A DNA stretch of 64,000 nt from Cyanobacteria bacterium UBA3301. GTDB taxonomy: Bacteria > Cyanobacteriota > Vampirovibrionia > Gastranaerophilales > Gastranaerophilaceae. Shown in pieces: positions 7,840-16,200 of this stretch; the stretch's first letter is position 1; the number at the start of each line of letters is the position of its first letter. The translations under genes and the position numbers were made by a program. The stretch is taken from the NCBI GenBank assembly GCA_002361485.1, contig DESZ01000004.1, forward strand, positions 1 through 64,000, read 5' to 3'. The notes below the pieces were generated by a model. That model searched no databases. It was not told the DNA's origin and saw only the letters and a program-made list of their open reading frames with translations.

Positions 7840-8556
7840 CTAAATTTGGCAAAACGGGCTTTGTTCTTTGGCATAAATAATTTCGACATCGGAACCGATT
7901 ATTTTTTTTATTACAGGCAATATAAGAATTTCTGATTCAAAATGACCGATATCATACACGACAATATCACTATCAAGTGCTGTATGAAATTTTAAATCGC
8001 CCGTTACAAGACAATCCGCGCCCAAATCTTTTGCATCATTTATAAATTCACTTCCCGAACCTGCGCAAAAAGCTATTTTATTTAATTCTTTTACTGTATT
8101 ATTATTTATTATTCGTGCATTGGGAGAAATTTTTTTCAATAGATTATTAAAATCTTCAATCGTAGTCTTGTAATCAATCATCCGTAAAAAGTCGTGTTCG
8201 ATTTTTACTTTATGTTTCGATAAACCGAGAGTTTCAATTAACGTGTCTGTTGTACCGCCTTGCGCCTTGTCTAAATTCGTATGCGCACAAAATACATTAA
8301 TTTGCGGTGCGTAAGATTCTGAAACAAGTTCAGAATGACAATTAACGCAAAACAACGGATGATGTGAAATTATCATATCGCAATTTTGTTCTTTTGCCTG
8401 TTTTACGACATCTTCGGTGACAGTCAAGCAGAGCATAATCTTACGAATTTCATCGTAACCCTCTATATTTATTCCCCAGCCTGAACAATCCCAGTCCTCT
8501 TGAGTTTCAGACGGTGCAAAAATTTCTATTCTCTCTGTTATTTTATATTTATACAT
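7840..8556 (-). CDS. NIF3/YbgI dinuclear metal-centre protein (GTP cyclohydrolase I type 2 family)
   Basis: Typical NIF3 motifs are visible: DWDCSGWGIN near residue 21 (related to the usual W-D-N-x-G), the metal ligands ISHHPLF (63-69), AHTNLDKAQGG (about 92-102), FCAGSGSEFI and DIGHFESE. Members bind two metal ions in a toroidal hexamer; the cellular role is unresolved. The 238 residues correspond to the shorter form without the central insert. Residues 73-81 (CHSELVSES) are encoded by a dispersed repeat inserted in frame in a loop after HHPLF. The gene start overlaps the end of coaBC by 19 bases, implying coupling. Confidence 0.87.
   Translation of the reverse strand: MYKYKITERIEIFAPSETQEDWDCSGWGINIEGYDEIRKIMLCLTVTEDVVKQAKEQNCDMIISHHPLFCVNCHSELVSESYAPQINVFCAHTNLDKAQGGTTDTLIETLGLSKHKVKIEHDFLRMIDYKTTIEDFNNLLKKISPNARIINNNTVKELNKIAFCAGSGSEFINDAKDLGADCLVTGDLKFHTALDSDIVVYDIGHFESEILILPVIKKIIGSDVEIIYAKEQSPFCQI
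8315..8340. repeat. Dispersed palindromic repeat translated inside the NIF3 gene
   Basis: The segment holds GATTCTGAA at one end and TTCAGAATG at the other, forming an imperfect hairpin. On the gene strand it encodes HSELVSES, a peptide signature known from repeat insertions in many bacterial genomes. It falls in frame and replaces a variable loop between two conserved metal-ligand motifs. Confidence 0.7.
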
Positions 8557-9785
8557 TCCAAAATCTTTCTTGCGATGACATTTTTAGGTGCTTTATCAAG
8601 TTTGTTTATGTCGCCTTTTTTATTGATTATATAAACCTCGTTTTCATTAGCACCAAAACCGATGTCTGTTCTTGAAATATCGTTTGCAATCAGGTAATCA
8701 CAACCTTTTTTATCAATTTTTGATTTTGCATTTTCAAGCAAATTTTCTGATTCCGCGCAAAAGCCGACAATAATAGGTTTGGTTTGAGATTCTTCGGCGA
8801 AAACGTCATTCTGAGCGCAGCGAAGAATCTCCTTATTATTCGCCTCAGAATGACGACGTTTGCACAGTTCTATCAATATATCAGGGCTTTTTACAAGTTC
8901 AAGCGTGATTGTTTCCTCATCGCCTTTTTTCATTTTTTGTTGTGCACGCTCTTTTACTCTGTAATCGGCAACTGCGGCTGCCATTATTATGTAATCTGAA
9001 TTTTCATATTCTTCATTAACGGCATTTTGCATATCAATTGCGGATTTAACTTTTACGATTTTAAACGGAGCTTCGATGTCTTTTGTTGTGATTAAAACAA
9101 CTTCTGCCCCCATATCATAAGCCGATTTTGCAAGTGCTAACCCCATTTTGCCTGATGAATAATTTGATATATAGCGTACAGGGTCGATTTCTTCTATTGT
9201 TCCGCCTGAAGTTATAACAACTTTTTTGCCTTTTAAAAGTTGTTGATAATTGAGAGCTTCGTCAACCGCATTGTAAATTTTTTCTAACGAACAAAGTCTG
9301 CCTTTTCCGATATATCCGCAAGCTAAAAAACCGCTTTCAGGAGGCAATATTTCAATTCCTCTGTTTTGCAAGGTATTAATATTTTCTTGTACGGCTTGAT
9401 TGTTCCACATATTAACATTCATAGCAGGTGCAATAATTATTTTTTTAGAAAAAGCACACGCAACGGATGTTAAAAGGTTATCGGCAATTCCTTGTGCAAT
9501 TTTTCCGATAGTATTTGCGCTTGCCGGCGCGATAAGCATAATATCTGCCCAATCAGCTAATGAAATATGCTCGGGCGTCCAATTTTTTGGGGTAAATTCA
9601 TTTGTAAAAACCTCATTTTGCGAAAGATTTTGTAACGTAAGTTTTGTTACAAAGTTAAGCGCATTAGGGGTTGCAATTACTTTTACTTCAGCGCCTGATT
9701 TTTTAAAATCACGAATTAAAGTAAGAATTTTGTATGCTGCAATTCCGCCTGTTATACCTATTAAAATGTGTTTGTTTTGTAACAT
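8538..9785 (-). CDS. coaBC: Bifunctional phosphopantothenoylcysteine decarboxylase / phosphopantothenate-cysteine ligase CoaBC
   Basis: The N-terminal ~175 residues are the flavin-dependent decarboxylase (GITGGIAAYK; APAMNVNMWNN with the conserved Asn; LACGYIGKGRL with the catalytic Cys). The C-terminal part is the CTP-dependent ligase (VVITSGGTIEEIDPVRYISN, SSGKMG, AAAVADYR and a late LIANDI). Together they convert 4'-phosphopantothenate and cysteine to 4'-phosphopantetheine in coenzyme A synthesis. Residues ~311-328 (ANNKEILRCAQND region) come from a palindromic repeat inserted in frame in the ligase domain, before VGFCAES. The enzyme still looks complete around it. NIF3 follows with an overlap. 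Confidence 0.95.
   Translation of the reverse strand: MLQNKHILIGITGGIAAYKILTLIRDFKKSGAEVKVIATPNALNFVTKLTLQNLSQNEVFTNEFTPKNWTPEHISLADWADIMLIAPASANTIGKIAQGIADNLLTSVACAFSKKIIIAPAMNVNMWNNQAVQENINTLQNRGIEILPPESGFLACGYIGKGRLCSLEKIYNAVDEALNYQQLLKGKKVVITSGGTIEEIDPVRYISNYSSGKMGLALAKSAYDMGAEVVLITTKDIEAPFKIVKVKSAIDMQNAVNEEYENSDYIIMAAAVADYRVKERAQQKMKKGDEETITLELVKSPDILIELCKRRHSEANNKEILRCAQNDVFAEESQTKPIIVGFCAESENLLENAKSKIDKKGCDYLIANDISRTDIGFGANENEVYIINKKGDINKLDKAPKNVIARKILECINIK
8804..8855. repeat. Palindromic dispersed repeat inserted in frame in coaBC
   Basis: CGTCATTCTGAG (8804-8815) and CTCAGAATGACG (8844-8855) form a perfect 12-bp inverted repeat around a 28-base centre that includes GCGAAGAATCTC. 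The gene strand reads through it as EILRCAQND. The arms resemble the TCATCCTGAG core of the repeats at 9811-9881 and 10185-10255. Confidence 0.82.
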
Positions 9786-9810
9786 ATAATTTGCCTGTTG
9801 ATGTTCGATT

Positions 9811-9881
9811 TGGCGATTTTTCGGGCGTTGCCCTCAAAATGACAATTGTCATCCTGAGCGATAGCGAAGGATCGCCTTATT
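9811..9881. repeat. 71-bp direct repeat, copy 1
   Basis: This copy begins TGGCGATTTTTCGGGCGTTG and ends GAAGGATCGCCTTATT. It is identical to 10185-10255 except for one base (T versus C in the ACAATTGTCA/ACAACTGTCA centre). It contains CATCCTGAGCGATAGCGAAG, related to the coaBC insert. It lies between coaBC and the GIY-YIG gene. Confidence 0.93.
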
Positions 9882-9882
9882 C

Positions 9883-10176
9883 TCATATTATTGTATCATA
9901 TAAATCTTCCCATTTAGGATTAAATTTTTCGATTAATTCCTTTTTAAATTTTCTTGTCTTTCCTTTTAAATATTTTTCTCTATTTATTGCCGTTTCGATA
10001 TCATCCATAATTTCGTAATATACCAATTTATTAAGATTATATGTTTTACTAAAACCATCTACAACATGATTTTTATGTTCCCATATTCTTTTTACAAGAT
10101 TTGAAGTTACTCCGATGTAGAACGTGGTATGATATTGATTTGTAATAATATATGTATAACCTTTTTTATTCATCAT
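9883..10176 (-). CDS. GIY-YIG (URI-type) endonuclease-like protein
   Basis: This 97-residue protein is a single GIY-YIG domain: YTYIITNQYHTTFYIGVTSN carries the Y...YIG pair, followed by LVKRIWEHK with the conserved Arg and His, and INREKYLKGK with the Glu metal ligand. It matches the small single-domain UPF0213/URI-type group. Such genes are often next to dispersed repeats. Here the gene lies exactly between two 71-bp direct repeats, two bases after copy 1 and eight bases before copy 2, which suggests that gene and repeat have moved as a unit. Activity and targets are not known. Confidence 0.88.
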   Translation of the reverse strand: MMNKKGYTYIITNQYHTTFYIGVTSNLVKRIWEHKNHVVDGFSKTYNLNKLVYYEIMDDIETAINREKYLKGKTRKFKKELIEKFNPKWEDLYDTII

Positions 10177-10184
10177 TTGTTAAT

Positions 10185-10255
10185 TGGCGATTTTTCGGGC
10201 GTTGCCCTCAAAATGACAACTGTCATCCTGAGCGATAGCGAAGGATCGCCTTATT
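10185..10255. repeat. 71-bp direct repeat, copy 2
   Basis: This is the second copy of the repeat at 9811-9881, with 70 of 71 bases identical by direct comparison. Its last bases supply the stop codon of gmk (10251-10253), so the repeat has inserted against the very end of that gene. Confidence 0.93.
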
Positions 10256-10841
10256 TGTCAAATTTTACAACAATCCTTTCAATTTCTTCAACAGCCCGCT
10301 CAATATCATCATTTATAACAATATAATCATATTTTTTTGAACGTTCGAGTTCGGTTTTAGCTTGAGAAAGACGTTTTTGAATAGTTGCTTCATCTTCTGT
10401 ATGGCGTCCGCGTAAGCGCTTTTCAAGTTCTCGCAATCCTCCGGAAATATCCCCGGAACCGACATTTACTCCCGGAGGAGCAATGAATATTAAAACAGCT
10501 TCAGGCATTTTTTCCTTGACCTGAAGTGCTCCTTGGGTTTCTATTTCAAGAATTATATTAAAACCTTGTTCAAATTTTTCATGAATATATTTTTTCTTTG
10601 TTCCGTAGTAATTGTCTGCATATCGCGCGTATTCAAGAAATTTATCTTCTTTGATATTCTTTTCAAATTCGTCTTTTGAGATAAAGAAATAATTTATTCC
10701 GTCAAATTCACCTTCGCGAGGTTTTCTTGTGGTGCAGGAAACCGAAAGAATAAAATCTTTATTCCGTTCCATAAATTTATTTATTACGGTGCCTTTGCCG
10801 ACTCCCGAACATCCTGATATTACAAATAATTTTTTATTCAT
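10251..10841 (-). CDS. gmk: Guanylate kinase
   Basis: This protein phosphorylates GMP to GDP with ATP. It has the P-loop ISGCSGVGKGT near the N-terminus, the GMP-binding segment SCTTRKPREGEFDGINYFF and LEYARYADNYYGT, and the lid region with RLRGRHTEDEATIQKRL. I chose the ATG at 10841 (196 residues); an upstream TTG at 10859 would add six residues but breaks the fit to family N-termini. There is no Shine-Dalgarno sequence. TATAAT lies six bases before the ATG. The stop codon is within a dispersed 71-bp repeat. Confidence 0.93.
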   Translation of the reverse strand: MNKKLFVISGCSGVGKGTVINKFMERNKDFILSVSCTTRKPREGEFDGINYFFISKDEFEKNIKEDKFLEYARYADNYYGTKKKYIHEKFEQGFNIILEIETQGALQVKEKMPEAVLIFIAPPGVNVGSGDISGGLRELEKRLRGRHTEDEATIQKRLSQAKTELERSKKYDYIVINDDIERAVEEIERIVVKFDK

Positions 10842-10847
10842 GTGAAA

Positions 10848-10853
10848 ATTATA
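10848..10853 (-). promoter_or_regulatory. TATAAT -10 element six bases before the gmk start
   Basis: Minus strand reads TATAAT, TTTCAC, ATG (start 10841). This implies a leaderless transcript. No Shine-Dalgarno sequence is found within 25 bases and no clear -35 hexamer is seen. Confidence 0.45.
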
Positions 10854-10938
10854 CAACAAATAATTAATTTTTCCTTAACTTTCTGCGAATTAGATTAAAT
10901 ATATTATATAAATGTATTATAAAGTAGGTAAGCAGGTT

Positions 10939-10952
10939 GGCACAATTGTGCC
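10939..10952. promoter_or_regulatory. Perfect palindrome in the groES leader
   Basis: GGCACAATTGTGCC is a 14-bp perfect palindrome 22 bases upstream of the groES ATG. It may be an operator or a hairpin in the mRNA leader. A related site (GGCACGAATGTGCC, 13159-13172) lies downstream of groEL. No CIRCE element (TTAGCACTC-N9-GAGTGCTAA) is present, so HrcA control is not supported. Confidence 0.45.
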
Positions 10953-10973
10953 GGCATCGAAAGGAGAGGAAAA

Positions 10974-11258
10974 ATGATTAAACCGTTAGGCGACAGAATT
11001 GTTATTAAAGTTATTGAAGATACAGAACAAACTTCAGGCGGAATTTTTATCCCTGACAGTGCAAAAGAAAAACCTCAAAAGGGTGAAGTTGTAGCTGTAG
11101 GATTGGGGAAAATGAATGATAAGGGCGAAAGAGAGCCTATGGATGTAAAAGTCGGAGATAAAATTTTGTATGCAAAATATGCAGGAACAGATGTAAAATT
11201 TGACGGAGTAGAATACAAAATATTATCAGTAAAAGATGCATTAGCAATTATTGAATAA
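10974..11258 (+). CDS. groES: Co-chaperonin GroES
   Basis: This 94-residue GroES has the standard form: IKPLGDRIVIKV at the start, the mobile loop EQTSGGIFIPDSAKEKPQKGEVVAVG that contacts GroEL, and KVGDKILYAKYAGTDVK. It caps the GroEL folding chamber. A strong Shine-Dalgarno sequence (AAAGGAGAGG) precedes the ATG. groEL follows after 26 bases with its own GGAG. Confidence 0.97.
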   Translation: MIKPLGDRIVIKVIEDTEQTSGGIFIPDSAKEKPQKGEVVAVGLGKMNDKGEREPMDVKVGDKILYAKYAGTDVKFDGVEYKILSVKDALAIIE

Positions 11259-11284
11259 TTAAGACTTAAAGGAGAAATATAAAA

Positions 11285-12928
11285 ATGGCAAAAAAAATTG
11301 TTTTTGATGAAGAAGCAAGAAAATCGCTTCTCAAAGGGATTGACGCGGTAGCAGATGCCGTAAAAGTCACATTAGGACCAAAAGGAAGAAATGTTATTTT
11401 AACTAAAAAATTTGGTGCGCCTCAAATCGTTAATGACGGTGTAACTATAGCAAAAGAAATTGAATTATCAGACGCATTGGAAAATTCAGGTGCGCAATTA
11501 TTAAAAGAAGTTTCATCTAAAACAAATGATGTTGCAGGCGACGGTACAACAACCGCTTCAGTTTTAGCTCAAGCAATCGTAAAAGAAGGTTTGAGAAACT
11601 TAACTGCAGGTGCAAATCCTATGTCTATGAAACGCGGTATTGACAGGGCAGTTGATTCTGCAATAGAAAAAATTAAATCAATGTCACGTCCAGTTAATAC
11701 AAAAGAAGAAATTGCGCAAGTTGCATCAATTTCTGCTGGTAACAGTAAAGAAATCGGTGAGTTGATAGCGGAAGCTATGGAAAAAGTCGGACATGACGGC
11801 GTTATAACAGTTGAAGAATCAAAATCCTTCGGAACAAATTTAAAAGTTGTTGAAGGTATGCAATTTGATAAAGGTTATATTTCACCATATTTTGTAACAG
11901 ACGCGGAAAGAATGGAAGCAGTATTAGAAGATGCTTATGTATTCTGCTGTAACAAAAAAATCAATTTAATATCTGATTTGGTTCCGTTGTTGGAACAAGT
12001 TGCAAGAGACGGTAAATCTTTATTATTGATTGCGGAAGATGTTGAAGGTGAAGCTTTAGCTACTTTAGTTGTTAATACAATGAGAAAAGTTTTAAGAGCT
12101 GTTGCTGTCAAAGCTCCGGGATTTGGTGATCGCAGAAAATCAATGCTTGAAGATATCGCTATTTTAACAGGCGGTCAAATGTTTACGGATGAACTTGGTA
12201 TCAAGCTTGAAAACGTAACAACTCAAATGCTTGGTAAAGCAAAAAGAGTTACTGTTACAAAAGACGAAACAACAATTGTTGTAGGTAATGAAACAAAAGA
12301 TGCGGTTGCTGACAGAATAAGAATTATTAAAAAACAAATCGAAGCATCAGATTCAGAATACGATAAAGAAAAACTTGCAGAACGTGCAGCAAAATTATCA
12401 GGCGGAGTTGCTTTGATAGAAGTTGGTGCAGCATCAGAAGTTGAATTGAAAGAAAGAAAATTGAGAATTGAAGATGCCTTGAACGCAACTCGTGCGGCTA
12501 ACGAAGAAGGCATTGTACCGGGCGGCGGAGTTGCATTGTTAAGAATTCAACAAGAACTTGCTAAAGGTATCGATACAATTGATTTTGAATCAGATGACGA
12601 AAAAGTCGGTTATAAGATATTGACAGCGGCGCTTGATGTACCTTTAAGAGCAATTGCTCGCAACGCAGGAGCTAAAGCCGATGTTGTTGTAGATTGTGTT
12701 CTTGAAAAAGACGGCGCTTATGGCTATGACGCATTAAATAGCAAATATGTTGATATGTTCCAAGCAGGTATTGTAGACCCTGCAAAGGTTACACGTTCAG
12801 CATTAACAAACGCTGCATCAGTTGCATCAATGTTGTTGACAACAGAAGCTGCAGTTGTTGAACTTCCTGAAGAAAAACCGGCTGCACCTGCAATGCCTGC
12901 AGGCATGGGCGGAATGGGAATGATGTAG
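11285..12928 (+). CDS. groEL: Chaperonin GroEL
   Basis: The 547-residue protein is a full-length group I chaperonin: KVTLGPKGRNVIL and the ATP-binding AGDGTTTASVLAQ near residues 86-98, GFGDRRKSMLEDIA in the apical/intermediate region, GIVPGGGVALLR in the equatorial domain, and the Gly/Met-rich C-terminal tail GMGGMGMM. It assists folding of cytoplasmic proteins together with GroES, encoded just upstream. No anomalies are seen. Confidence 0.98.
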   Translation: MAKKIVFDEEARKSLLKGIDAVADAVKVTLGPKGRNVILTKKFGAPQIVNDGVTIAKEIELSDALENSGAQLLKEVSSKTNDVAGDGTTTASVLAQAIVKEGLRNLTAGANPMSMKRGIDRAVDSAIEKIKSMSRPVNTKEEIAQVASISAGNSKEIGELIAEAMEKVGHDGVITVEESKSFGTNLKVVEGMQFDKGYISPYFVTDAERMEAVLEDAYVFCCNKKINLISDLVPLLEQVARDGKSLLLIAEDVEGEALATLVVNTMRKVLRAVAVKAPGFGDRRKSMLEDIAILTGGQMFTDELGIKLENVTTQMLGKAKRVTVTKDETTIVVGNETKDAVADRIRIIKKQIEASDSEYDKEKLAERAAKLSGGVALIEVGAASEVELKERKLRIEDALNATRAANEEGIVPGGGVALLRIQQELAKGIDTIDFESDDEKVGYKILTAALDVPLRAIARNAGAKADVVVDCVLEKDGAYGYDALNSKYVDMFQAGIVDPAKVTRSALTNAASVASMLLTTEAAVVELPEEKPAAPAMPAGMGGMGMM

Positions 12929-13023
12929 CGACCGCCGAGCAGAGGCTGGAGCAGTCTGCACCAAAAACAGGCTGTTCGCAGGACAAGGGTGCAGACTCGG
13001 AAGCCGTTTCAGGCGAGGCGGTC
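12929..13023. other. GC-rich nested hairpin downstream of groEL
   Basis: Starting at the first base after the groEL stop, GACCGCC (12930-12936) pairs with GGCGGTC (13017-13023). Inside it AGTCTGCACC (12953-12962) pairs perfectly with GGTGCAGACT (12988-12997), and the apical part contains CTG-TTCG-CAG (12972-12981). The base composition is clearly richer in G+C than the surrounding genes. It could be a structured RNA, a 3' UTR element or a mobile repeat. I recognise no RNA family. Confidence 0.5.
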
Positions 13024-13215
13024 AAGAAGAATGCGTAGGGCGGATGTGAGCAAAGCGAACGGAGACCCGAGAGGTGTGAGTGTCAACAGTTTGTGACAAC
13101 GTAGTGAAGCAAATTGCTTGACCGAACACAGCAAAATCCAAGACAAAATATCCTAACCGGCACGAATGTGCCGAAGCCCACAGGAGCGAAAATATTATTT
13201 AAGCAATATTTAAAA
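13024..13215. other. Remainder of the groEL-dnaE spacer
   Basis: No convincing gene is present. The segment contains small inverted repeats (TGTCA...TGACA around 13080-13100, AAGCAAATTGCTT near 13108) and a GGCAC-N4-GTGCC hairpin followed by AGGAG at the same distance as in the groES leader. Confidence 0.4.
13159..13172. repeat. GGCAC-N4-GTGCC hairpin after groEL
   Basis: GGCACGAATGTGCC (extended by C/G on each side) resembles the groES leader palindrome at 10939-10952. In both places the hairpin is followed by G, then eight bases, then AGGAG. This suggests that a piece of leader has been duplicated or that both bind the same factor. Confidence 0.4.
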
Positions 13216-13248
13216 CGAGGTGTACTTTTAAAGTACACCTCGCTTTTT
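13216..13248. terminator. Intrinsic terminator between groEL and dnaE
   Basis: CGAGGTGTACTTT (13216-13228) is followed after one base by its exact reverse complement (13230-13242) and then CTTTTT. It is the end of the groESL transcript. The A-rich left flank may also stop dnaE transcription from the opposite side. Confidence 0.88.
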
Positions 13249-16200
13249 ACCATTTTTTATCCATAGATTTTATGCTGACTTCTATCCTGTCGCCAAATCC
13301 TTTATTTAAGGTTGAGACCAAATCATTTGAGGCATTTACCCAAAACATTGAAGATGTGAGAATTTTTGATTCTCCCGTTAAATCTTGTAGCTTTAACATT
13401 ACGGGGTCAGAACCTTTGAATTTGCACAACATCTGTTTTAACAGCATAATTTCTTCATACTTAAATTCATTTTTCAATTCAACCGTAAAAATATTCGTGT
13501 TATCAACAGGTTTTACTGTATCAATCAATATTGTCGGAGGGTCTTCTTCATTTCTTCTGCTGACTTTACCGGAAATTATTACTCTTTGTTCTGATTGTAG
13601 TAAATCACCGTATTCTGCAATTTTTGAATTGAAAGCAAGTGCATCGGTTTTTCCCGTTAAATCTTCTATTGTAATAAACCTGATATATTTTGACGGGTCA
13701 CTTTTTTGCGGGATTTGTCTTGTTGCCGTAATCAACCCGCAAACGGTTACTGATTTATCGTTTGGAATATCAGGGATTTGAGAGATTTTATGAGTCATTA
13801 AAAACGGCAATTTGTCGCGTATTGTTGCAAGCGGATGACTTGTTACATAAAATCCCAAAAATTCTTTTTCAAAAAGTTGGATTTGTCTTGCATCAAATTC
13901 TTCATCAGAACCCGATAAATTAAATTTTGCACTCTGTACTGATGCGGTATCGCCAAGCATATCAAATAAACTTGCCTGACCTAATTCTTTTTCTTTAGCT
14001 TCTTTTGATGCTGTTGCAACGATATATTCAAGATTTTCCAATAATTGTTTACGGCTTTTTTCAATGGTAGAAAAAGCGCCAGCTTTTATTAAACCTTCCA
14101 AAGTCCTTTTATTTGAACATTTTATATCTGTTCTTTTTATATAATCATATATGGATTTGAAATCTCCGTTCGCTTCGCGTTCTTTAATAATTTCTTCTAT
14201 AACGCCTTCCCCGACTTGTTTAATGGAAGCCAAACCAAATCTGATATTATCTCCGTCAGGAGTAAATGACGCAAGTGAATGGTTAATGTCAGGCGGAAGA
14301 ACTTTTATTCCTTTTTTGAGGGCATCTTCAATATATAATTGAGTTTTTTCGGCATCTCCCGCAACGCTTGACAATAAAGCTGATAAATATTCTACAGGAT
14401 AATGGCATTTTAAATATGCCGTTTGATACGCAACAAATGCATACGCAGCAGAGTGGCTTCGGTTAAAGCAGTACGAAGCGAATGCTAAAATTTGGTTAAA
14501 CAGATTTGTTGCATCTTCAGATGTCATTCCGTGTTTTGCGGAGCGTTCGATGAATATGCCTTTTTGCTTTTCCATTTCATCGACTTTTTTCTTACCCATC
14601 ATACGGCGAACCATGTCCGCTTGTCCTAATGAATAATCAGCCAAAATCTGGAATACCTGCATAATTTGTTCTTGATATACAATTGTTCCGTAGGTATCTT
14701 TTAAGACAGGTTCCAGTAAAGGATGTGCATAAGTAATTGCCTGACGACCGTGTTTTCTTTCAACGAAATCATCTACCATCCCAGAATCCAACGGTCCCGG
14801 TCTAAACAGAGCTACCAAAGCGCCTAAATCTTCAAATACGTCAGGTTTCAAACGTTTAACAAGATTTTTCATACCTTGAGATTCAAGCTGGAATACTCCG
14901 TCTGTATCTCCCACCATCAACATATCGTATGTCGGTTTATCGTCTAATGGTATATTATTGATATCAAGTTTTATCCCTTGGCGTTTTTCAATCATATCAA
15001 CCGTTTTGTAGATGGTTGTAATGTTTCTCAATCCCAAAAAGTCCATTTTTAACAGACTTAAAACTTCTGTTACATCATGAGGAGGATAACCCGTTTGAAT
15101 AATACCGTCTTTTGACGGACGAACAGGAATAATCTCATCTAAAGGTTTTTGAGAGATTATAACCCCTGCTGCGTGGGTTCCTGTGTTGTTTTTGATACCT
15201 TCAATCCCGATAGCCAAATCAATAAGTTTTTTAATCCCGACTGTTTTATTTATTGTCGGGTCAATCATTATTTGTTCGTCTTTGTCATACAATGCGCGAA
15301 GTTCCGAACCTTCAAACTGCATGGCTTTTTTTAAGGTTTTAGCTTTATCATCTTGAGCTAATGCGACTTCTATTGCACCGTCAATTAAGCCTGCCAATCT
15401 GTTACTTTCCGCAAACGGAACTTTTAAAATCCTCGCAACCGCTTTAAATGCAGCTTTTGCCGCATAAGTTCCGAAGGTAATAATTTGACAAACTTTATCT
15501 TCCCCGTATTTTTGGGTTACATAATCAATAACCTCTCCGCGGCGTTCAATACAGAAATCTATATCAATATCGGGCATTGTATAACGTTCAGGGTTTAAAA
15601 ATCTTTCAAACAACAGTTTATGTTTAATAGGGTCTAAATCTGTAATACGCAGAGCATAAGCGACAATAGAACCTGCGGCAGACCCTCTGCCGGGGCCGAC
15701 AGGAATACCGTGAGTTTTAGCATAATGAATAAAATCCCAAGTAATCAAGAAATAAGCGGCAAACCCCATATCTTCAATTACGCCGAGTTCATATTTTGCT
15801 CTTTCCTGAATGTCTTTTGAAACTTCGCCGTAACGTTCCTTTAAGCCTTGATGTACAAGGTATTCAAGGTATGTTTCAATGGTGTATCCTTCAGGAACTT
15901 TATAATCAGGTAAAGGACTCTTGCCTAATTCCAAAACAAGATGGCATTTTTCGGCAACCCTTACCGTATTTTTGATACACTCATCAAACATTTCGGAATC
16001 CATCCACTTGAATGAATCACGAAGTTCTTCCGCAGTTTTCACATAAAATTCGTTATTCGGAAAATGAAATCTGTCAGGGTCGTCTTTATCACTGTTTGTT
16101 GTCATACATAACAACGTGTCATGCATATCCGCATCTTCCAAACGCAAATAGTGTGAATCGTTTGTGATAACCATTTGCAAATCAAGTTCTTTTGCGAGTT

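Noticed and set aside
10857..10859. TTG upstream start for gmk
   Set aside because: It overlaps the TATAAT and adds residues that do not fit the kinase N-terminus; ATG 10841 fits the family.
10900..10973. CIRCE/HrcA operator upstream of groES
   Set aside because: No TTAGCACTC-N9-GAGTGCTAA is present; only an unrelated GGCACAATTGTGCC palindrome is seen.
12789..13025. Minus-strand frame of 78 codons across the groEL end and spacer
   Set aside because: It runs antisense through groEL and the GC-rich hairpin, has low-complexity Gln/Leu sequence and no ribosome site. It is a shadow.
13272..13781. Plus-strand frame of 169 codons within dnaE
   Set aside because: It is antisense to the conserved C-terminal region of dnaE; long antisense frames are common there by codon bias.
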